From Limnohabitans_A sp048020265 (GTDB lineage: Bacteria > Pseudomonadota > Gammaproteobacteria > Burkholderiales > Burkholderiaceae_C), in contig NZ_CP171843.1 of assembly GCF_048020265.1 (NCBI RefSeq), forward strand, positions 2,976,001 through 3,040,000: a stretch of DNA of 64,000 nucleotides, in the 5' to 3' direction. The notes beneath the pieces are model-generated. The model ran no database searches and was not told where the DNA came from. It was given only the letters and a program-made list of their open reading frames with translations. Position numbers and translations under genes: made by a program. Below are positions 56,886 to 64,000 of the stretch, piece by piece (the first letter of the stretch is position 1; every line of letters starts with the position of its first letter).

Positions 56886-58106
56886 ATGAACGCCCCGCTT
56901 GCTCACGCCGCCCTGTCCTCGGTCCAGGCCACCGACTTGGCCGCCCTGCCCCTGATTGAAAAATGGATCGCTTTTGCCACTGTCTCGCGCGACAGCAACC
57001 TGGCCTTGCTGGATTGGACCGAGGCTTACCTGAAAGATCTGGGCATTGCCTGCAGTCGCACCTATGACGACAGCGGCCAAAAAGCCAACCTCTGGGCCAC
57101 CCTGCCCGCGCACGACGGCGAAACCAAAATCGGCGGGCTGGTGCTGTCGGGCCACACCGACGTGGTGCCAGTCGACGGCCAGCCCTGGGACACCGACCCG
57201 TTCAAGGTCGTGATTCAAGGCGACAAGATGTACGGCCGCGGCGTGACCGACATGAAGAGTTTTGGCGCGATCTGTCTGATGATGGTGCCCGAGTTGTTGA
57301 AAAGAAAACTCAAGCGCCCGATCCATTTGGCTTTCAGCTATGACGAAGAAGTGGGCTGCATCGGCGTGCGCCGCATGATCGCCGACATGCAGGCCCAGGG
57401 CTTCAAGCCTGCAGGCTGCATCGTGGGCGAGCCCACCGGTATGCAGGTGGTGATCGCGCACAAAGGCAAACACTCCTACAAAACCACGGTGCACGGTTTT
57501 GAGGCGCATTCTTCCCTCACGCCGCTGGGCGTGAACGCGGTCGAGATCGCTTGCGAGTTTGTTGCTCACCTGAAAAGCATGCACCGCGAACTGGCGCAAA
57601 ACGGCCCGTTCGACCCAATCTACGACGTGCCCCACACCACCGTCCACACCGGCGTGATCGCTGGTGGCACGGCGCTCAACATCATCCCGCGCCAATGCGA
57701 AGTGATTTGGGAGATTCGCCACCACCACATGAACACGCCCGAAGAGCTGTTTGCGCGGGCCAAAGCCTTTGGCGAGAGCCTGGTGCCCGCCATGCAGGCC
57801 GTCGCACCCGACACGGGCATCACGCACGAACTCAAATCGGTGTTGCCCGGCTTTGCCACGGCGGCCGACAGCGAGATCGCGCAGCTGTGCTTTGACTGCG
57901 CCGAGGTCGATCCGGCCAGCGGCGCGGGCAAGGTGTCGTTTGGCACGGAAGCTGCATTGTTTCACCAGGCGGGTGTGCCCACCATCGTCTGCGGCCCCGG
58001 CCACATTGCGCAGGCGCACCAGCCCAACGAATGGGTCACGCTGGAACAACTGGCTTGGTGCGAGCGCTTCATGCGCCGCCTGGCCGACCGGGTGTGCGTG
58101 GCCTGA
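56886..58106 (+). CDS. argE: Acetylornithine deacetylase (ArgE-type, M20 family)
   Basis: This is a 406-residue cytoplasmic zinc amidohydrolase. LSGHTDVVPVDGQPWDTDPF (His, Asp), GRGVTDMKSFGAI (bridging Asp), SYDEEVGCIGVRRMI (Glu-Glu) and the C-terminal GPGHIAQAHQPNEWVTLEQL (His) are the canonical ligand motifs of ArgE. It removes the acetyl group from N-acetylornithine in arginine synthesis, or from other N-acylated amino acids. The direct neighbour is a Bug receptor, 38 bases downstream, which hints at use on an imported N-acyl compound, since a biosynthetic argE rarely has a receptor beside it. A CGGAG site precedes the ATG. Confidence 0.88.
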   Translation: MNAPLAHAALSSVQATDLAALPLIEKWIAFATVSRDSNLALLDWTEAYLKDLGIACSRTYDDSGQKANLWATLPAHDGETKIGGLVLSGHTDVVPVDGQPWDTDPFKVVIQGDKMYGRGVTDMKSFGAICLMMVPELLKRKLKRPIHLAFSYDEEVGCIGVRRMIADMQAQGFKPAGCIVGEPTGMQVVIAHKGKHSYKTTVHGFEAHSSLTPLGVNAVEIACEFVAHLKSMHRELAQNGPFDPIYDVPHTTVHTGVIAGGTALNIIPRQCEVIWEIRHHHMNTPEELFARAKAFGESLVPAMQAVAPDTGITHELKSVLPGFATAADSEIAQLCFDCAEVDPASGAGKVSFGTEAALFHQAGVPTIVCGPGHIAQAHQPNEWVTLEQLAWCERFMRRLADRVCVA

Positions 58107-58144
58107 TTTTTTGAATGAACGGAAAACTTTTCAAGGAAACACAC

Positions 58145-59113
58145 ATGATTCAACGGCGTGAACTTTTGGCGTCCAGCTTGGGCACGGCTTTGCTGTCGGC
58201 GGTGGGCATGGCCCAGGCCCAATCCACCAAACCGGTGCGCATCGTGGTGCCTTTTGCACCTGGGGGCGTGCAGGACATCCTGGCCCGCTCGTTCTCGGTC
58301 GAAATGGGGGCGGCTTTGGGCCAAACGGTGATTGTGGAAAACCGCGCGGGTGCGGGCGGCACGATTGGCAACGCTTATGTCGCCCGCGCCGAAGCCGATG
58401 GGTCGGTCATGGTCATGGCCGCGGCCAGCCACAACATTGCAGGCTCGCTCTACACCAAGCTGACCTACGACCCGCAAAAAGACTTTGCGCCCCTGGGCCA
58501 CATCGGCAGCGCCAGCTATGTGCTCATGGTGCACCCCGATGTGCCCGCCAAAACAGCGGCCGAATACATCCGCCACGCCAAAGCCAACCCCGGCAAGATG
58601 AACTACGCCACAGCCGGCGTGGGCAGTGCCACGCATTTGTCCATGGCCTACTTCAACGGGCTGGCGGGCATCGATGTGGTGCATGTGCCGCTCAAGGCCA
58701 CGGGCGAGGCCATCAACGAAGTCATCTCCGGCCGTGCCCAAGCGGTCATCGCTGCCAGCATCGGCGCTTTGGCCTTTGCCAAGGACAGCCGCATCCGTCT
58801 GTTGGGCGTGACTTCGCCCAAGCGCAGCAAATACCTGCCTGATTTGCCCACGATTGCTGAAAGTGGTTTACCGGGTTATCAGTTCGATTCGTGGTTTGGT
58901 TTGCTCGGCCCCGCAGGCGTGCCCGCAGAGCAGGCCAACCGCATCCACGCGGCCATCAGCAAGTTGCTCAAGGACCCGGTGATCCTGGAGCGCTTGGACA
59001 AGCAAGGCATCGAACCGCGCGACATGAGCAATGCCGACTTTGGCAAGCTGCTGGCTGCCGACTATGTGCGCATGGCGCAGGTGGTCAAGGCTTCGGGCGC
59101 GAAGATCGACTGA
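58145..59113 (+). CDS. Bug/TctC-family solute receptor downstream of argE
   Basis: This 322-residue periplasmic receptor starts at the ATG at 58145, which has an AAGGAA site. The signal peptide MIQRRELLASSLGTALLSAV, cleaved near AQA, has a twin-arginine-like RRELL start. The mature part opens KPVRIVVPFAPGGVQDILAR and includes GAGGTIGNAYVARAEADGS. The ligand is unknown. It is probably co-transcribed with argE and convergent with uspA (23-base gap). No permease subunits are in the window. Confidence 0.9.
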   Translation: MIQRRELLASSLGTALLSAVGMAQAQSTKPVRIVVPFAPGGVQDILARSFSVEMGAALGQTVIVENRAGAGGTIGNAYVARAEADGSVMVMAAASHNIAGSLYTKLTYDPQKDFAPLGHIGSASYVLMVHPDVPAKTAAEYIRHAKANPGKMNYATAGVGSATHLSMAYFNGLAGIDVVHVPLKATGEAINEVISGRAQAVIAASIGALAFAKDSRIRLLGVTSPKRSKYLPDLPTIAESGLPGYQFDSWFGLLGPAGVPAEQANRIHAAISKLLKDPVILERLDKQGIEPRDMSNADFGKLLAADYVRMAQVVKASGAKID

Positions 59114-59136
59114 CCTTCAGTCCCGAAATGCGTGGG

Positions 59137-59580
59137 TCAATCAAAACCCCGCACCATCAGCACCGGCACAGGTGACATGCGCATGACCTGCTCGGCACCG
59201 CTGCCGAGCAGCATCCGCCCAATGCCCCGCCGGCCATGGGTGCCGAGCACCACCAGATCGGCGCCCCATTCGCCTGCGGCGTCGGCCACCGATTCGCCAA
59301 GGCGCTGCCCCACACGGTCGATCAGCCGTGTGTCGGCCTTCACTTTGGCGGTGCTGGCCAGCGCCATGCCGCTCTCCAATACCTTATGGCCGTTTTCCCG
59401 CGCCAGTTGTGCCATCTCACCCGAGTATTCGTGGTTGCTCAGCAACGACAACTCGTCGATGCAGTACACCAGACGCAACTCTGCCTGGTCGGCTTGTGCC
59501 AGTTTGAGCGCGTAATCCAGCGCTTTGCTGGCGGTCTGGCTGCCATCGACGGGCACCAGAATTTTTTTGAACAAAGACAT
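59137..59580 (-). CDS. Universal stress protein, UspA family
   Basis: This 147-residue single-domain protein starts MSLFKKILVPVDGSQTASKA at 59580, with a GGAG site upstream. VLGTHGRRGIGRMLLGS (111-127) is the G-2X-G-9X-G(S/T) ATP-binding motif, and the C-terminus ends VMRMSPVPVLMV. Such proteins are cytoplasmic, often dimeric, and induced by stress or starvation. It is a monocistronic minus-strand gene separated from the YceI operon by a strong terminator. Confidence 0.94.
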   Translation of the reverse strand: MSLFKKILVPVDGSQTASKALDYALKLAQADQAELRLVYCIDELSLLSNHEYSGEMAQLARENGHKVLESGMALASTAKVKADTRLIDRVGQRLGESVADAAGEWGADLVVLGTHGRRGIGRMLLGSGAEQVMRMSPVPVLMVRGFD

Positions 59581-59768
59581 CGTGGTCTCCACAGTGGGCC
59601 GCGACCCCTGCCCCATGAGCGGGCGTATGTCAGGTCGCATGGGCTGGCGGGCTATTGAAAGAAATGAGCTTCGATGTTAGAAAAGCCAGGTCCCTGCGGC
59701 CATGCATCGGACGGTCAATTCGCCTCTGCCTCAGGTGCTATACCGATGGATGGGTGTGGATGTTGCAA

Positions 59769-59800
59769 TAAAAAAGCCACCCCGGGATGCCCGGGGTGGC
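59769..59800 (-). terminator. Strong intrinsic terminator of the YceI operon
   Basis: On the minus strand the 11-bp GC-rich stem GCCACCCCGGG/CCCGGGGTGGC (59776-59800, ATG/CAT loop) is followed by a seven-base T-rich run. It starts 24 bases after the stop of the last YceI gene. Confidence 0.93.
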
Positions 59801-59823
59801 TTGGACTGGCAGAGCCAAAAAGC

Positions 59824-60402
59824 TCAGGGTGCGACGGCTTCGATGGCGATGTCGATGCGCACCTCGTCACCCACGTAAGGTGCGAATTTGCCGGCGTTGA
59901 ACTCGGTGCGCTTGATGGTGGTGAACGCGTTGGCGCCCAAAGCGGGTTTTTTCATCATCGGGTGGGGCATGGCCAGGAAGTTGGTTACCTGCAGGGTCAC
60001 GGGCTTGGTCACGCCTTTGATGGTCAGGTTGCCTTCGATGGCCTTGGGCTTGTCGCCTTCAAACACCACCTTGGTCGACTTGAAGGTCGCGGTGGGGAAC
60101 TTGGCGGTGTCCAAAAAGTCTTCGCCCTGGATGTGGCCGTTGAAATCGGCAAAACCGGTGTTGACCGACTTCATGTCGATGGTGATGTCGACCGAGCCGG
60201 TCTTGGCTTCGGCGTCAAACACCACTTTGCCGCTGGTGTTGCTGAAGCTGCTCAGCTGTGTGGACAGACCGAAGTGCGAGTACGAGAAGCGTGGGTAGGT
60301 GTGTGAGCCATCCACGTTGTAGGTCACGGGTGCAGCCAGGGCCGAGCCTGCGGCCACCGATGCGAAGGCCAAAGCGGCGGCGAGTTTTTTGAAAGATGTC
60401 AT
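59824..60402 (-). CDS. YceI-family periplasmic protein (first paralogue)
   Basis: This is a 192-residue protein from the ATG at 60402 with an AGGAGC-type site upstream. Residues 1-25 are a signal peptide (KKLAAALAFASVAAGSALAA). The lipocalin-like beta-barrel follows: YNVDGSHTYPRFSYSHFGLS, VDITIDMKSVNTGFADFNGH, FPTATFKSTKV, and GNLTIKGVTKPVTLQV. YceI proteins bind polyprenoid lipids such as isoprenoid quinones and are often co-expressed with cytochrome b561. It is the last gene of the four-gene operon. An in-frame upstream extension lacks a conserved sequence and overlaps the preceding YceI gene. Confidence 0.93.
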   Translation of the reverse strand: MTSFKKLAAALAFASVAAGSALAAPVTYNVDGSHTYPRFSYSHFGLSTQLSSFSNTSGKVVFDAEAKTGSVDITIDMKSVNTGFADFNGHIQGEDFLDTAKFPTATFKSTKVVFEGDKPKAIEGNLTIKGVTKPVTLQVTNFLAMPHPMMKKPALGANAFTTIKRTEFNAGKFAPYVGDEVRIDIAIEAVAP

Positions 60403-60463
60403 GAGAAAGCTCCTGTTGAAAAAGAAAGGTTGAGAAACGGAAACGTTGGATCTGTTTTGCGGC

Positions 60464-61030
60464 TTATTTGCCTTGGGACGCGGTGATCGAAAAGTTGACC
60501 TGGATGTCGTTGGCCACCACATCGAACTTGGCCCACATGCCTTCGCCAATGCTGTAGTCGGCACGCTTGAGCGTGAAGCCGCCTGTCAGCAGGCCATCCT
60601 TGCCCTGGGGCGTGTGCTTGAGGGGAAACTTCACCTCTCGGCTTTGGCCCTTGATGCTCAGCGTGCCGAGCACTTCGTATTGGTTGGGCGCGGTTTGTTT
60701 GATCTGTTTGCTCACAAACTGGGCTTTGGGGAAAGCGGCCGTGTTGAACCAAGACTTGGTCACGACTTCCTGATCGGCTTCGCCCGATCCGGTATCCACG
60801 CTGGCCAGTTCGACCTCGAAACTGGCTTTGCCTTGTTCGGCCTTGGCCGGGTCAAAGTTGACTTGCGCGGCGAACTTTTTGAAGCGCCCATCGGCGCTCA
60901 CGCCCATCTGTTTGAACTGGAAATTGATGCTGCTTTTGGCAGGCACGATGGATTGGTAAGGCGCGGCTTGCACTTGCGAGGCGAGCGCGGCGGCCGACAG
61001 GGCCAGGAGGGATTTCAAAACGGTGTTCAT
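60464..61030 (-). CDS. YceI-family periplasmic protein (second paralogue)
   Basis: This is a 188-residue protein with a signal peptide MNTVLKSLLALSAAALASQV-QA. The body contains YQSIVPAKSSINFQFKQMGV, ASVDTGSGEADQEVVTKSWF, FPKAQFVSKQIKQ and GTLSIKGQSREVKFPLKHTP, the same barrel plan as its neighbour but much diverged. It lies 43 bases after the cytochrome b561 gene. The tandem pair with b561 resembles the E. coli yceJ-yceI unit with an added duplicate. Confidence 0.93.
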   Translation of the reverse strand: MNTVLKSLLALSAAALASQVQAAPYQSIVPAKSSINFQFKQMGVSADGRFKKFAAQVNFDPAKAEQGKASFEVELASVDTGSGEADQEVVTKSWFNTAAFPKAQFVSKQIKQTAPNQYEVLGTLSIKGQSREVKFPLKHTPQGKDGLLTGGFTLKRADYSIGEGMWAKFDVVANDIQVNFSITASQGK

Positions 61031-61073
61031 GGGGTTCCTTTTTTATGGGCGTTGAGCGTTCGGCGTTCGGCTT

Positions 61074-61604
61074 TCAGCGGGCCGGCAACATGCGGCGCAG
61101 CGTATCGTCTTTGTGCACAAGGTGGTGCCACAGCGCTGCCGCTGCATGGCCTGCGATCAAGAGCAGCAAGCCCACATTCAAAGCCCAGTGCAGCTGGGCC
61201 AGTTGATCGCCCAGCGCCTTGTCCTTGCCGATCAGGTCGGGGATGGGCAGCACGCCGAACCAGATGGTCTGAAAGCCTTTGGCCGAGCTCATCAACCAGC
61301 CACTCAAGGGGATGGCGATCATCAGTGCATAAAGCAGAAAGTGCCCAATGTGTGCTGCCCATTGCATGGGCGCCGACAGGCTGTCCGGCAGTGCGGGTGG
61401 GCGGTGGGTGATGCGCCAGGCCAGGCGCAGCCAGACCAGTGCGAACACCGTGACCCCGGCCCATTTGTGCCAGGAGTAGTACTGCAGCTTTTCGGGCGAC
61501 AGGGGCAGGTCGCTCATGTAAAAGCCCAGGGCCAGCAGGCCGAAAATCATCAGTGCCATCAGCCAGTGCAGGCTTTTGGCGGTGCGGGTGTAGTGCGTGT
61601 TCAT
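61074..61604 (-). CDS. Cytochrome b561
   Basis: This is a 176-residue inner-membrane diheme protein with four transmembrane helices. Candidate heme ligands are His in SLHWLMALMIF (helix 1), YYSWHKWAGVTVF (helix 2), and HWALNVGLLLLIAGHAAAAL plus WHHLVHKD (helix 4). Such proteins pass electrons across or within the membrane to quinones or periplasmic acceptors. The ATG at 61604 is 27 bases after the dioxygenase gene, and the two YceI genes follow. Joint work with the quinone-binding YceI proteins is inferred. Confidence 0.92.
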   Translation of the reverse strand: MNTHYTRTAKSLHWLMALMIFGLLALGFYMSDLPLSPEKLQYYSWHKWAGVTVFALVWLRLAWRITHRPPALPDSLSAPMQWAAHIGHFLLYALMIAIPLSGWLMSSAKGFQTIWFGVLPIPDLIGKDKALGDQLAQLHWALNVGLLLLIAGHAAAALWHHLVHKDDTLRRMLPAR

Positions 61605-61631
61605 GCGGTGCAATCTCTTGAAAAGTTCGGC

Positions 61632-62417
61632 TCAGTGGAAGGCGTAGCCGTCCATGGCGATGACGTGGTCACTGATGCCCCGGAAAAATGCTTCGGGTTG
61701 CGCATCGGCTCCCGCCGCGCCCAGGGCGGTGAACAGCGGCAGCAGGTGCTCGTCGCTGGGGTGGGCACGCTGGCCAGCCGCTTGTTGGCGGTAGGCCAAC
61801 AGGCCGGGCACATCGCGCTCGGTCATGTGGGCGTGGATCCAGTCGGCAAAAGTCTGCACATAAGCGGGTGTGGCCCCGCCTTGCATGCGCACCACCATGA
61901 AGTCGCGCAGGTTGTGCGTGATGTTGCCGGAGGCCAGCACCAAAATGCCTTGCTGCGCCAGACCGGCCAGCGCCTGGCCCACGCGGTAGGCGTGTTCGGG
62001 GCCCAGGTGGCTTTGCACCGACAGGGGCACCACCGGCACGTCGGCGTCGGGGAACATCTGGCGCAGCGGAATCCAGGCGCCGTGGTCCAGGCCGCGCTGG
62101 GCGTCTTGCGCCACGGGCAGGCCAGCTGCTTGCAGGGCGGTCACCACTTGGGCGGCCACTTCGGGGCAGCCGGTGGCGGGGTATTGCATCTCGTACAGGC
62201 GCGGGTCAAAGCCGCCAAAGTCGTGGATGGTCTCGGGTCGGGTGGCAAAACCGACCGTGGGCACCGCCGTTTCCCAGTGCGGGCTGACCACCACGATGGC
62301 GCGGGGCGTGCCCAGCTGCGCCACCACCTGCGTCATGGCCGCGCCCGCCGCACCCGGATGCAGGGCAAACATGGGGGAGCCGTGGGGCACAAACAGGACA
62401 GAGCGTGGGGCGGTCAT
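61632..62417 (-). CDS. DODA-type (LigB-superfamily) extradiol dioxygenase
   Basis: This is a 261-residue cytoplasmic metalloenzyme. VPHGSPMFALHPG, VVVSPHWETAVPT, ATGCPEVAAQVV, GLDHGAWIPLRQMFPDADVP and LASGNITHNLRD match the YgiD/DODA family, with His residues at the metal site. Members open catechol-type rings such as DOPA; many bacterial ones have no known substrate. The ATG at 62417 is chosen over a TTG at 62429. It is the first gene of the operon, downstream of a promoter with a TATAAT box and a nearby palindrome. Confidence 0.9.
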   Translation of the reverse strand: MTAPRSVLFVPHGSPMFALHPGAAGAAMTQVVAQLGTPRAIVVVSPHWETAVPTVGFATRPETIHDFGGFDPRLYEMQYPATGCPEVAAQVVTALQAAGLPVAQDAQRGLDHGAWIPLRQMFPDADVPVVPLSVQSHLGPEHAYRVGQALAGLAQQGILVLASGNITHNLRDFMVVRMQGGATPAYVQTFADWIHAHMTERDVPGLLAYRQQAAGQRAHPSDEHLLPLFTALGAAGADAQPEAFFRGISDHVIAMDGYAFH

Positions 62418-62519
62418 GGTGGTGGGCAATACAAAGTTCGGTACAAGTCCGGGTTAAAGGGGTGGCGCCAAAACAGGCTTGGGTGCCACCGATGGATCGA
62501 ACTTTAGGCGCTTCAATCG

Positions 62520-62569
62520 ATTATAAAAAGTGGCAAATCTACAAATGCTTGTTGCACCGACTGCAACAA
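62520..62569 (-). promoter_or_regulatory. Promoter and operator of the dioxygenase-b561-YceI operon
   Basis: On the minus strand 62520-62525 reads TATAAT, a perfect -10 box, about 95 bases before the DODA start. There is no good -35 box at the right distance. Just upstream, TTGTTGCA (62549-62556), five bases and TGCAACAA (62562-62569) form a perfect palindrome. An activator bound next to a weak -35 is inferred. Confidence 0.55.
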
Positions 62570-62602
62570 TTGAAGGGCAGAACAGCTTTGGGTGGGTAAT
62601 CA

Positions 62603-62711
62603 GTAGGGGGCTGTCCCTGCGCGGAATGCCGGTGTTTGTAGGAGGCTGCCCCTGCGGTCGAACGGTTGCAGTGGCCGGGGCATGCGTTCGCGAGCGTGGG
62701 CTCGCTCCCAC
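62603..62711. repeat. REP-like cluster, second location
   Basis: 62638-62662 (GTAGGAGGCTGCCCCTGCGG then TCGAA) and 62686-62711 (GTTCGCGAGCGTGGGCTCGC then TCCCAC) are, in order, the reverse complement of the two parts at 7601-7626 and 7554-7579, with similar spacing (23 versus 21 bases). 62603-62627 is a degenerate extra copy of the first part. The second part folds as GCGAGC/GCTCGC. Confidence 0.7.
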
Positions 62712-62740
62712 CATGAACATGTGGGCGCGGGGGGGCGGCC

Positions 62741-63631
62741 TCAGGCCTTGAGTGCGCCCTTGGCCAGCTGGCCCACCAGCTCTGGCAGCAGGGTTTGCGG
62801 ATCGACCGCCTGGCAGGCCGCAGCCAGCGTGGCCTGCATGGCTTTGGCTGCGGCGTCATGCGAACCAGTCTCGTGCGCCATGTCGGCGTAGTAGCCCAGA
62901 TCCTTGAGGGCGTTGGCCATCGAAAAACGCAGGCCCGAAGTTTCGCCGCGCAGCAGGTAGGGCTTGAGGCGCTCCAGCGCCGCACCCCAGCCACCGCCTT
63001 TTTCCAGCACCTCGACAAACACCGCGTCGTCGATGCCCGAGCGGCGTGCGCAGGCCGCCGCTTCTGCCAGCAGCGTGACCGAGCCGAGCGAGACGAAGTT
63101 GTGCAGCAGCTTCATGCTGTGGCCAGCGCTCACGCCACCGGCATGCACGATGTTTTCGGCAAAGGTGGACAGCAGGGGGCGCACTTCTTCGAGCAGCGCC
63201 GCGTCCCCACCGATCAGCAGGTTCAGGCGGCCTTGCATGGCTTCGTTGGGGGTGCGGGTCATGGCCGCGTCCATGAAGCGCACGCCCTGCTGGGCCAGCG
63301 TGGCCGCCACCTGCTGGGTGGACGCGGGGATGCTGGTGGAGCAGTCGATCACCGTCATGCCTGCGCGCAAGCCCGCCAGCAGGCCGGTGTCGCCCGCTAG
63401 GATGGCCTCGACCTGCGCCGAGCCGTTGACGCACAGGATGACGATGTCGCTGGCTTGGGCCACGGCTTGGGCGGTCGGCGCGGTGCTTGCACCTGCGGCG
63501 ATCAGGTCACCCAGCGGCTGGTTGCCCGGGTGCTCCATGGCGGTGAGCGCGAAGCCTTTTTTGACGATGTTGGTGGCGATGCCCAGGCCCATCAGGCCCA
63601 GGCCGATCATGCCGATGCGGGGGTTTTGCAT
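62741..63631 (-). CDS. NAD-dependent beta-hydroxyacid dehydrogenase (3-hydroxyisobutyrate dehydrogenase family)
   Basis: This is a 296-residue enzyme. IGMIGLGLMGLGIATNIVKK binds NAD(P), FMDAAMTRTPNEAMQGRLNL replaces the usual DAPVSGG signature with a variant (DAAMTRTP), and the helix GHSMKLLHNFVSLGSVTLLA carries the catalytic Lys. The altered signature means a substrate other than 3-hydroxyisobutyrate is likely; related proteins are often only called NAD(P)-dependent oxidoreductases. It lies 18 bases downstream of an aldehyde dehydrogenase gene in the same direction, so the two may share a catabolic route. Confidence 0.85.
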   Translation of the reverse strand: MQNPRIGMIGLGLMGLGIATNIVKKGFALTAMEHPGNQPLGDLIAAGASTAPTAQAVAQASDIVILCVNGSAQVEAILAGDTGLLAGLRAGMTVIDCSTSIPASTQQVAATLAQQGVRFMDAAMTRTPNEAMQGRLNLLIGGDAALLEEVRPLLSTFAENIVHAGGVSAGHSMKLLHNFVSLGSVTLLAEAAACARRSGIDDAVFVEVLEKGGGWGAALERLKPYLLRGETSGLRFSMANALKDLGYYADMAHETGSHDAAAKAMQATLAAACQAVDPQTLLPELVGQLAKGALKA

Positions 63632-63649
63632 GTGAGGCTCCAGCGGCGT

Positions 63650-64000
63650 TCAGCCGTGTTTGATGGTGACGGTCTTGAGCGTGGTGAAGCTGTACAGCGC
63701 TTCAAAGCCTTTTTCGCGGCCATGGCCACTGGCCTTGACGCCGCCAAACGGCAACTCGATGCCGCCGCCCGCGCCGTAGTTGTTGACGAAGACCTGACCG
63801 CTTTGCAGGCGACGCGCCATGCGCAGCTGGCGTCCGCCGTCTTGCGTCCACAAGGCAGCGGCCAGGCCGTATTCCGTGCCGTTGGCCAGTTCGATGGCGT
63901 GGTCTTCGTCGTCAAAGGGGCTGATGGCCAGCACCGGGCCGAAGATTTCTTCTTGCGCGATGCGGTGTTCGATCGGCACGTCGCGGATCAGCGTAGGCAC
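63650..64000 (-). CDS. Aldehyde dehydrogenase, C-terminal part (cut by window edge)
   Basis: The visible 116 codons give IAQEEIFGPVLAISPFDDED, LANGTEYGLAAALWTQD, SGQVFVNNYGAGGGIELPFG and GVKASGHGREKGFEALYSFT. This is the usual end of an NAD(P)-dependent aldehyde dehydrogenase, including the EEIFGPV strand. The catalytic Cys lies outside the window. The substrate class cannot be decided; the sequence is compatible with succinate-semialdehyde or betaine-aldehyde-type enzymes. It stops 18 bases before the beta-hydroxyacid dehydrogenase start. Confidence 0.9.
   Translation of the reverse strand: MPTLIRDVPIEHRIAQEEIFGPVLAISPFDDEDHAIELANGTEYGLAAALWTQDGGRQLRMARRLQSGQVFVNNYGAGGGIELPFGGVKASGHGREKGFEALYSFTTLKTVTIKHG

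Larger units (their letters stand above)
62418..62740. other. 323-bp intergenic region: DODA promoter plus REP-like cluster
   Basis: No gene is supported here. The half next to the DODA gene (62418-62570) holds its promoter and an operator-like palindrome. The other half (62603-62711) holds three repeat parts. The remaining bases show nothing further. Confidence 0.7.

Noticed and set aside
62418..62740. tRNA or small structured RNA in the gap before the dioxygenase gene
   Set aside because: Hairpins present there belong to the REP-like parts. No cloverleaf or conserved TPsiC-like GTTCGANTC sequence was found.

Overview
The window reads as chromosomal DNA of a Burkholderiales betaproteobacterium, most likely Comamonadaceae and possibly close to the freshwater genus Limnohabitans. 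This is inferred from high GC with strong third-position bias, orphan Bug/TctC-type solute receptors, the lptD-surA-rsmA order beside amgK, and general protein style. No rRNA, tRNA, CRISPR array, phage or transposase gene was recognised.

Layout. 1-6.6 kb is central carbon metabolism: the start of one GAPDH gene, an ATP-grasp-like gene paired with a GMC oxidoreductase, a second complete GAPDH gene and transketolase. The two gap genes and tkt share GGTTAC/GTAACC-type inverted repeats in their upstream regions. 6.8-12.2 kb carries murU, pepP, a MOSC protein and maeB. 12.3-13.4 kb is a secreted RNase Sa/barnase-type ribonuclease followed by a barstar-type inhibitor whose 3' end looks frameshifted. 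13.4-22 kb holds the rsmA-surA-lptD operon (minus strand) head-to-head with amgK-rsmE (plus strand), an MFS transporter and an alpha/beta hydrolase. AmgK and MurU are the two enzymes of the MurNAc/GlcNAc recycling route to UDP-MurNAc, here about 10.5 kb apart. 22-25.3 kb has an M20 peptidase and a MobA-like/XdhC pair that normally serves molybdenum hydroxylases.

25.3-30.8 kb is a compact minus-strand operon for L-threonate catabolism: Bug receptor, ltnD, otnK, otnC, otnI, and a TauE/SafE-type permease at the end. It should convert imported threonate to dihydroxyacetone phosphate.

31.0-56.6 kb, 40 percent of the window, is a single uninterrupted minus-strand gene for an 8,546-residue Bap-like surface or secreted protein. 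It is a mosaic of Ig-like repeats, RTX-like modules, a DUF642-like insert, a Calx-beta-like domain, two seven-repeat FG-GAP propellers and a C-terminal Ca-binding region. Near-identical DNA repeats inside it point to recent internal duplication. No secretion genes lie beside it.

56.9-64 kb has an ArgE-type deacetylase followed by an orphan Bug receptor, a UspA protein, a four-gene operon (DODA-type dioxygenase, cytochrome b561, two YceI proteins) ending in a strong terminator, a REP-like repeat cluster, and a beta-hydroxyacid dehydrogenase downstream of an aldehyde dehydrogenase that runs off the window.

The most unusual items are the giant mosaic protein with its recombining DNA repeats, the shared palindromes of the gap/tkt set, the RNase-inhibitor pair with a possible frameshift, and the two-part REP element present in two inverted settings.
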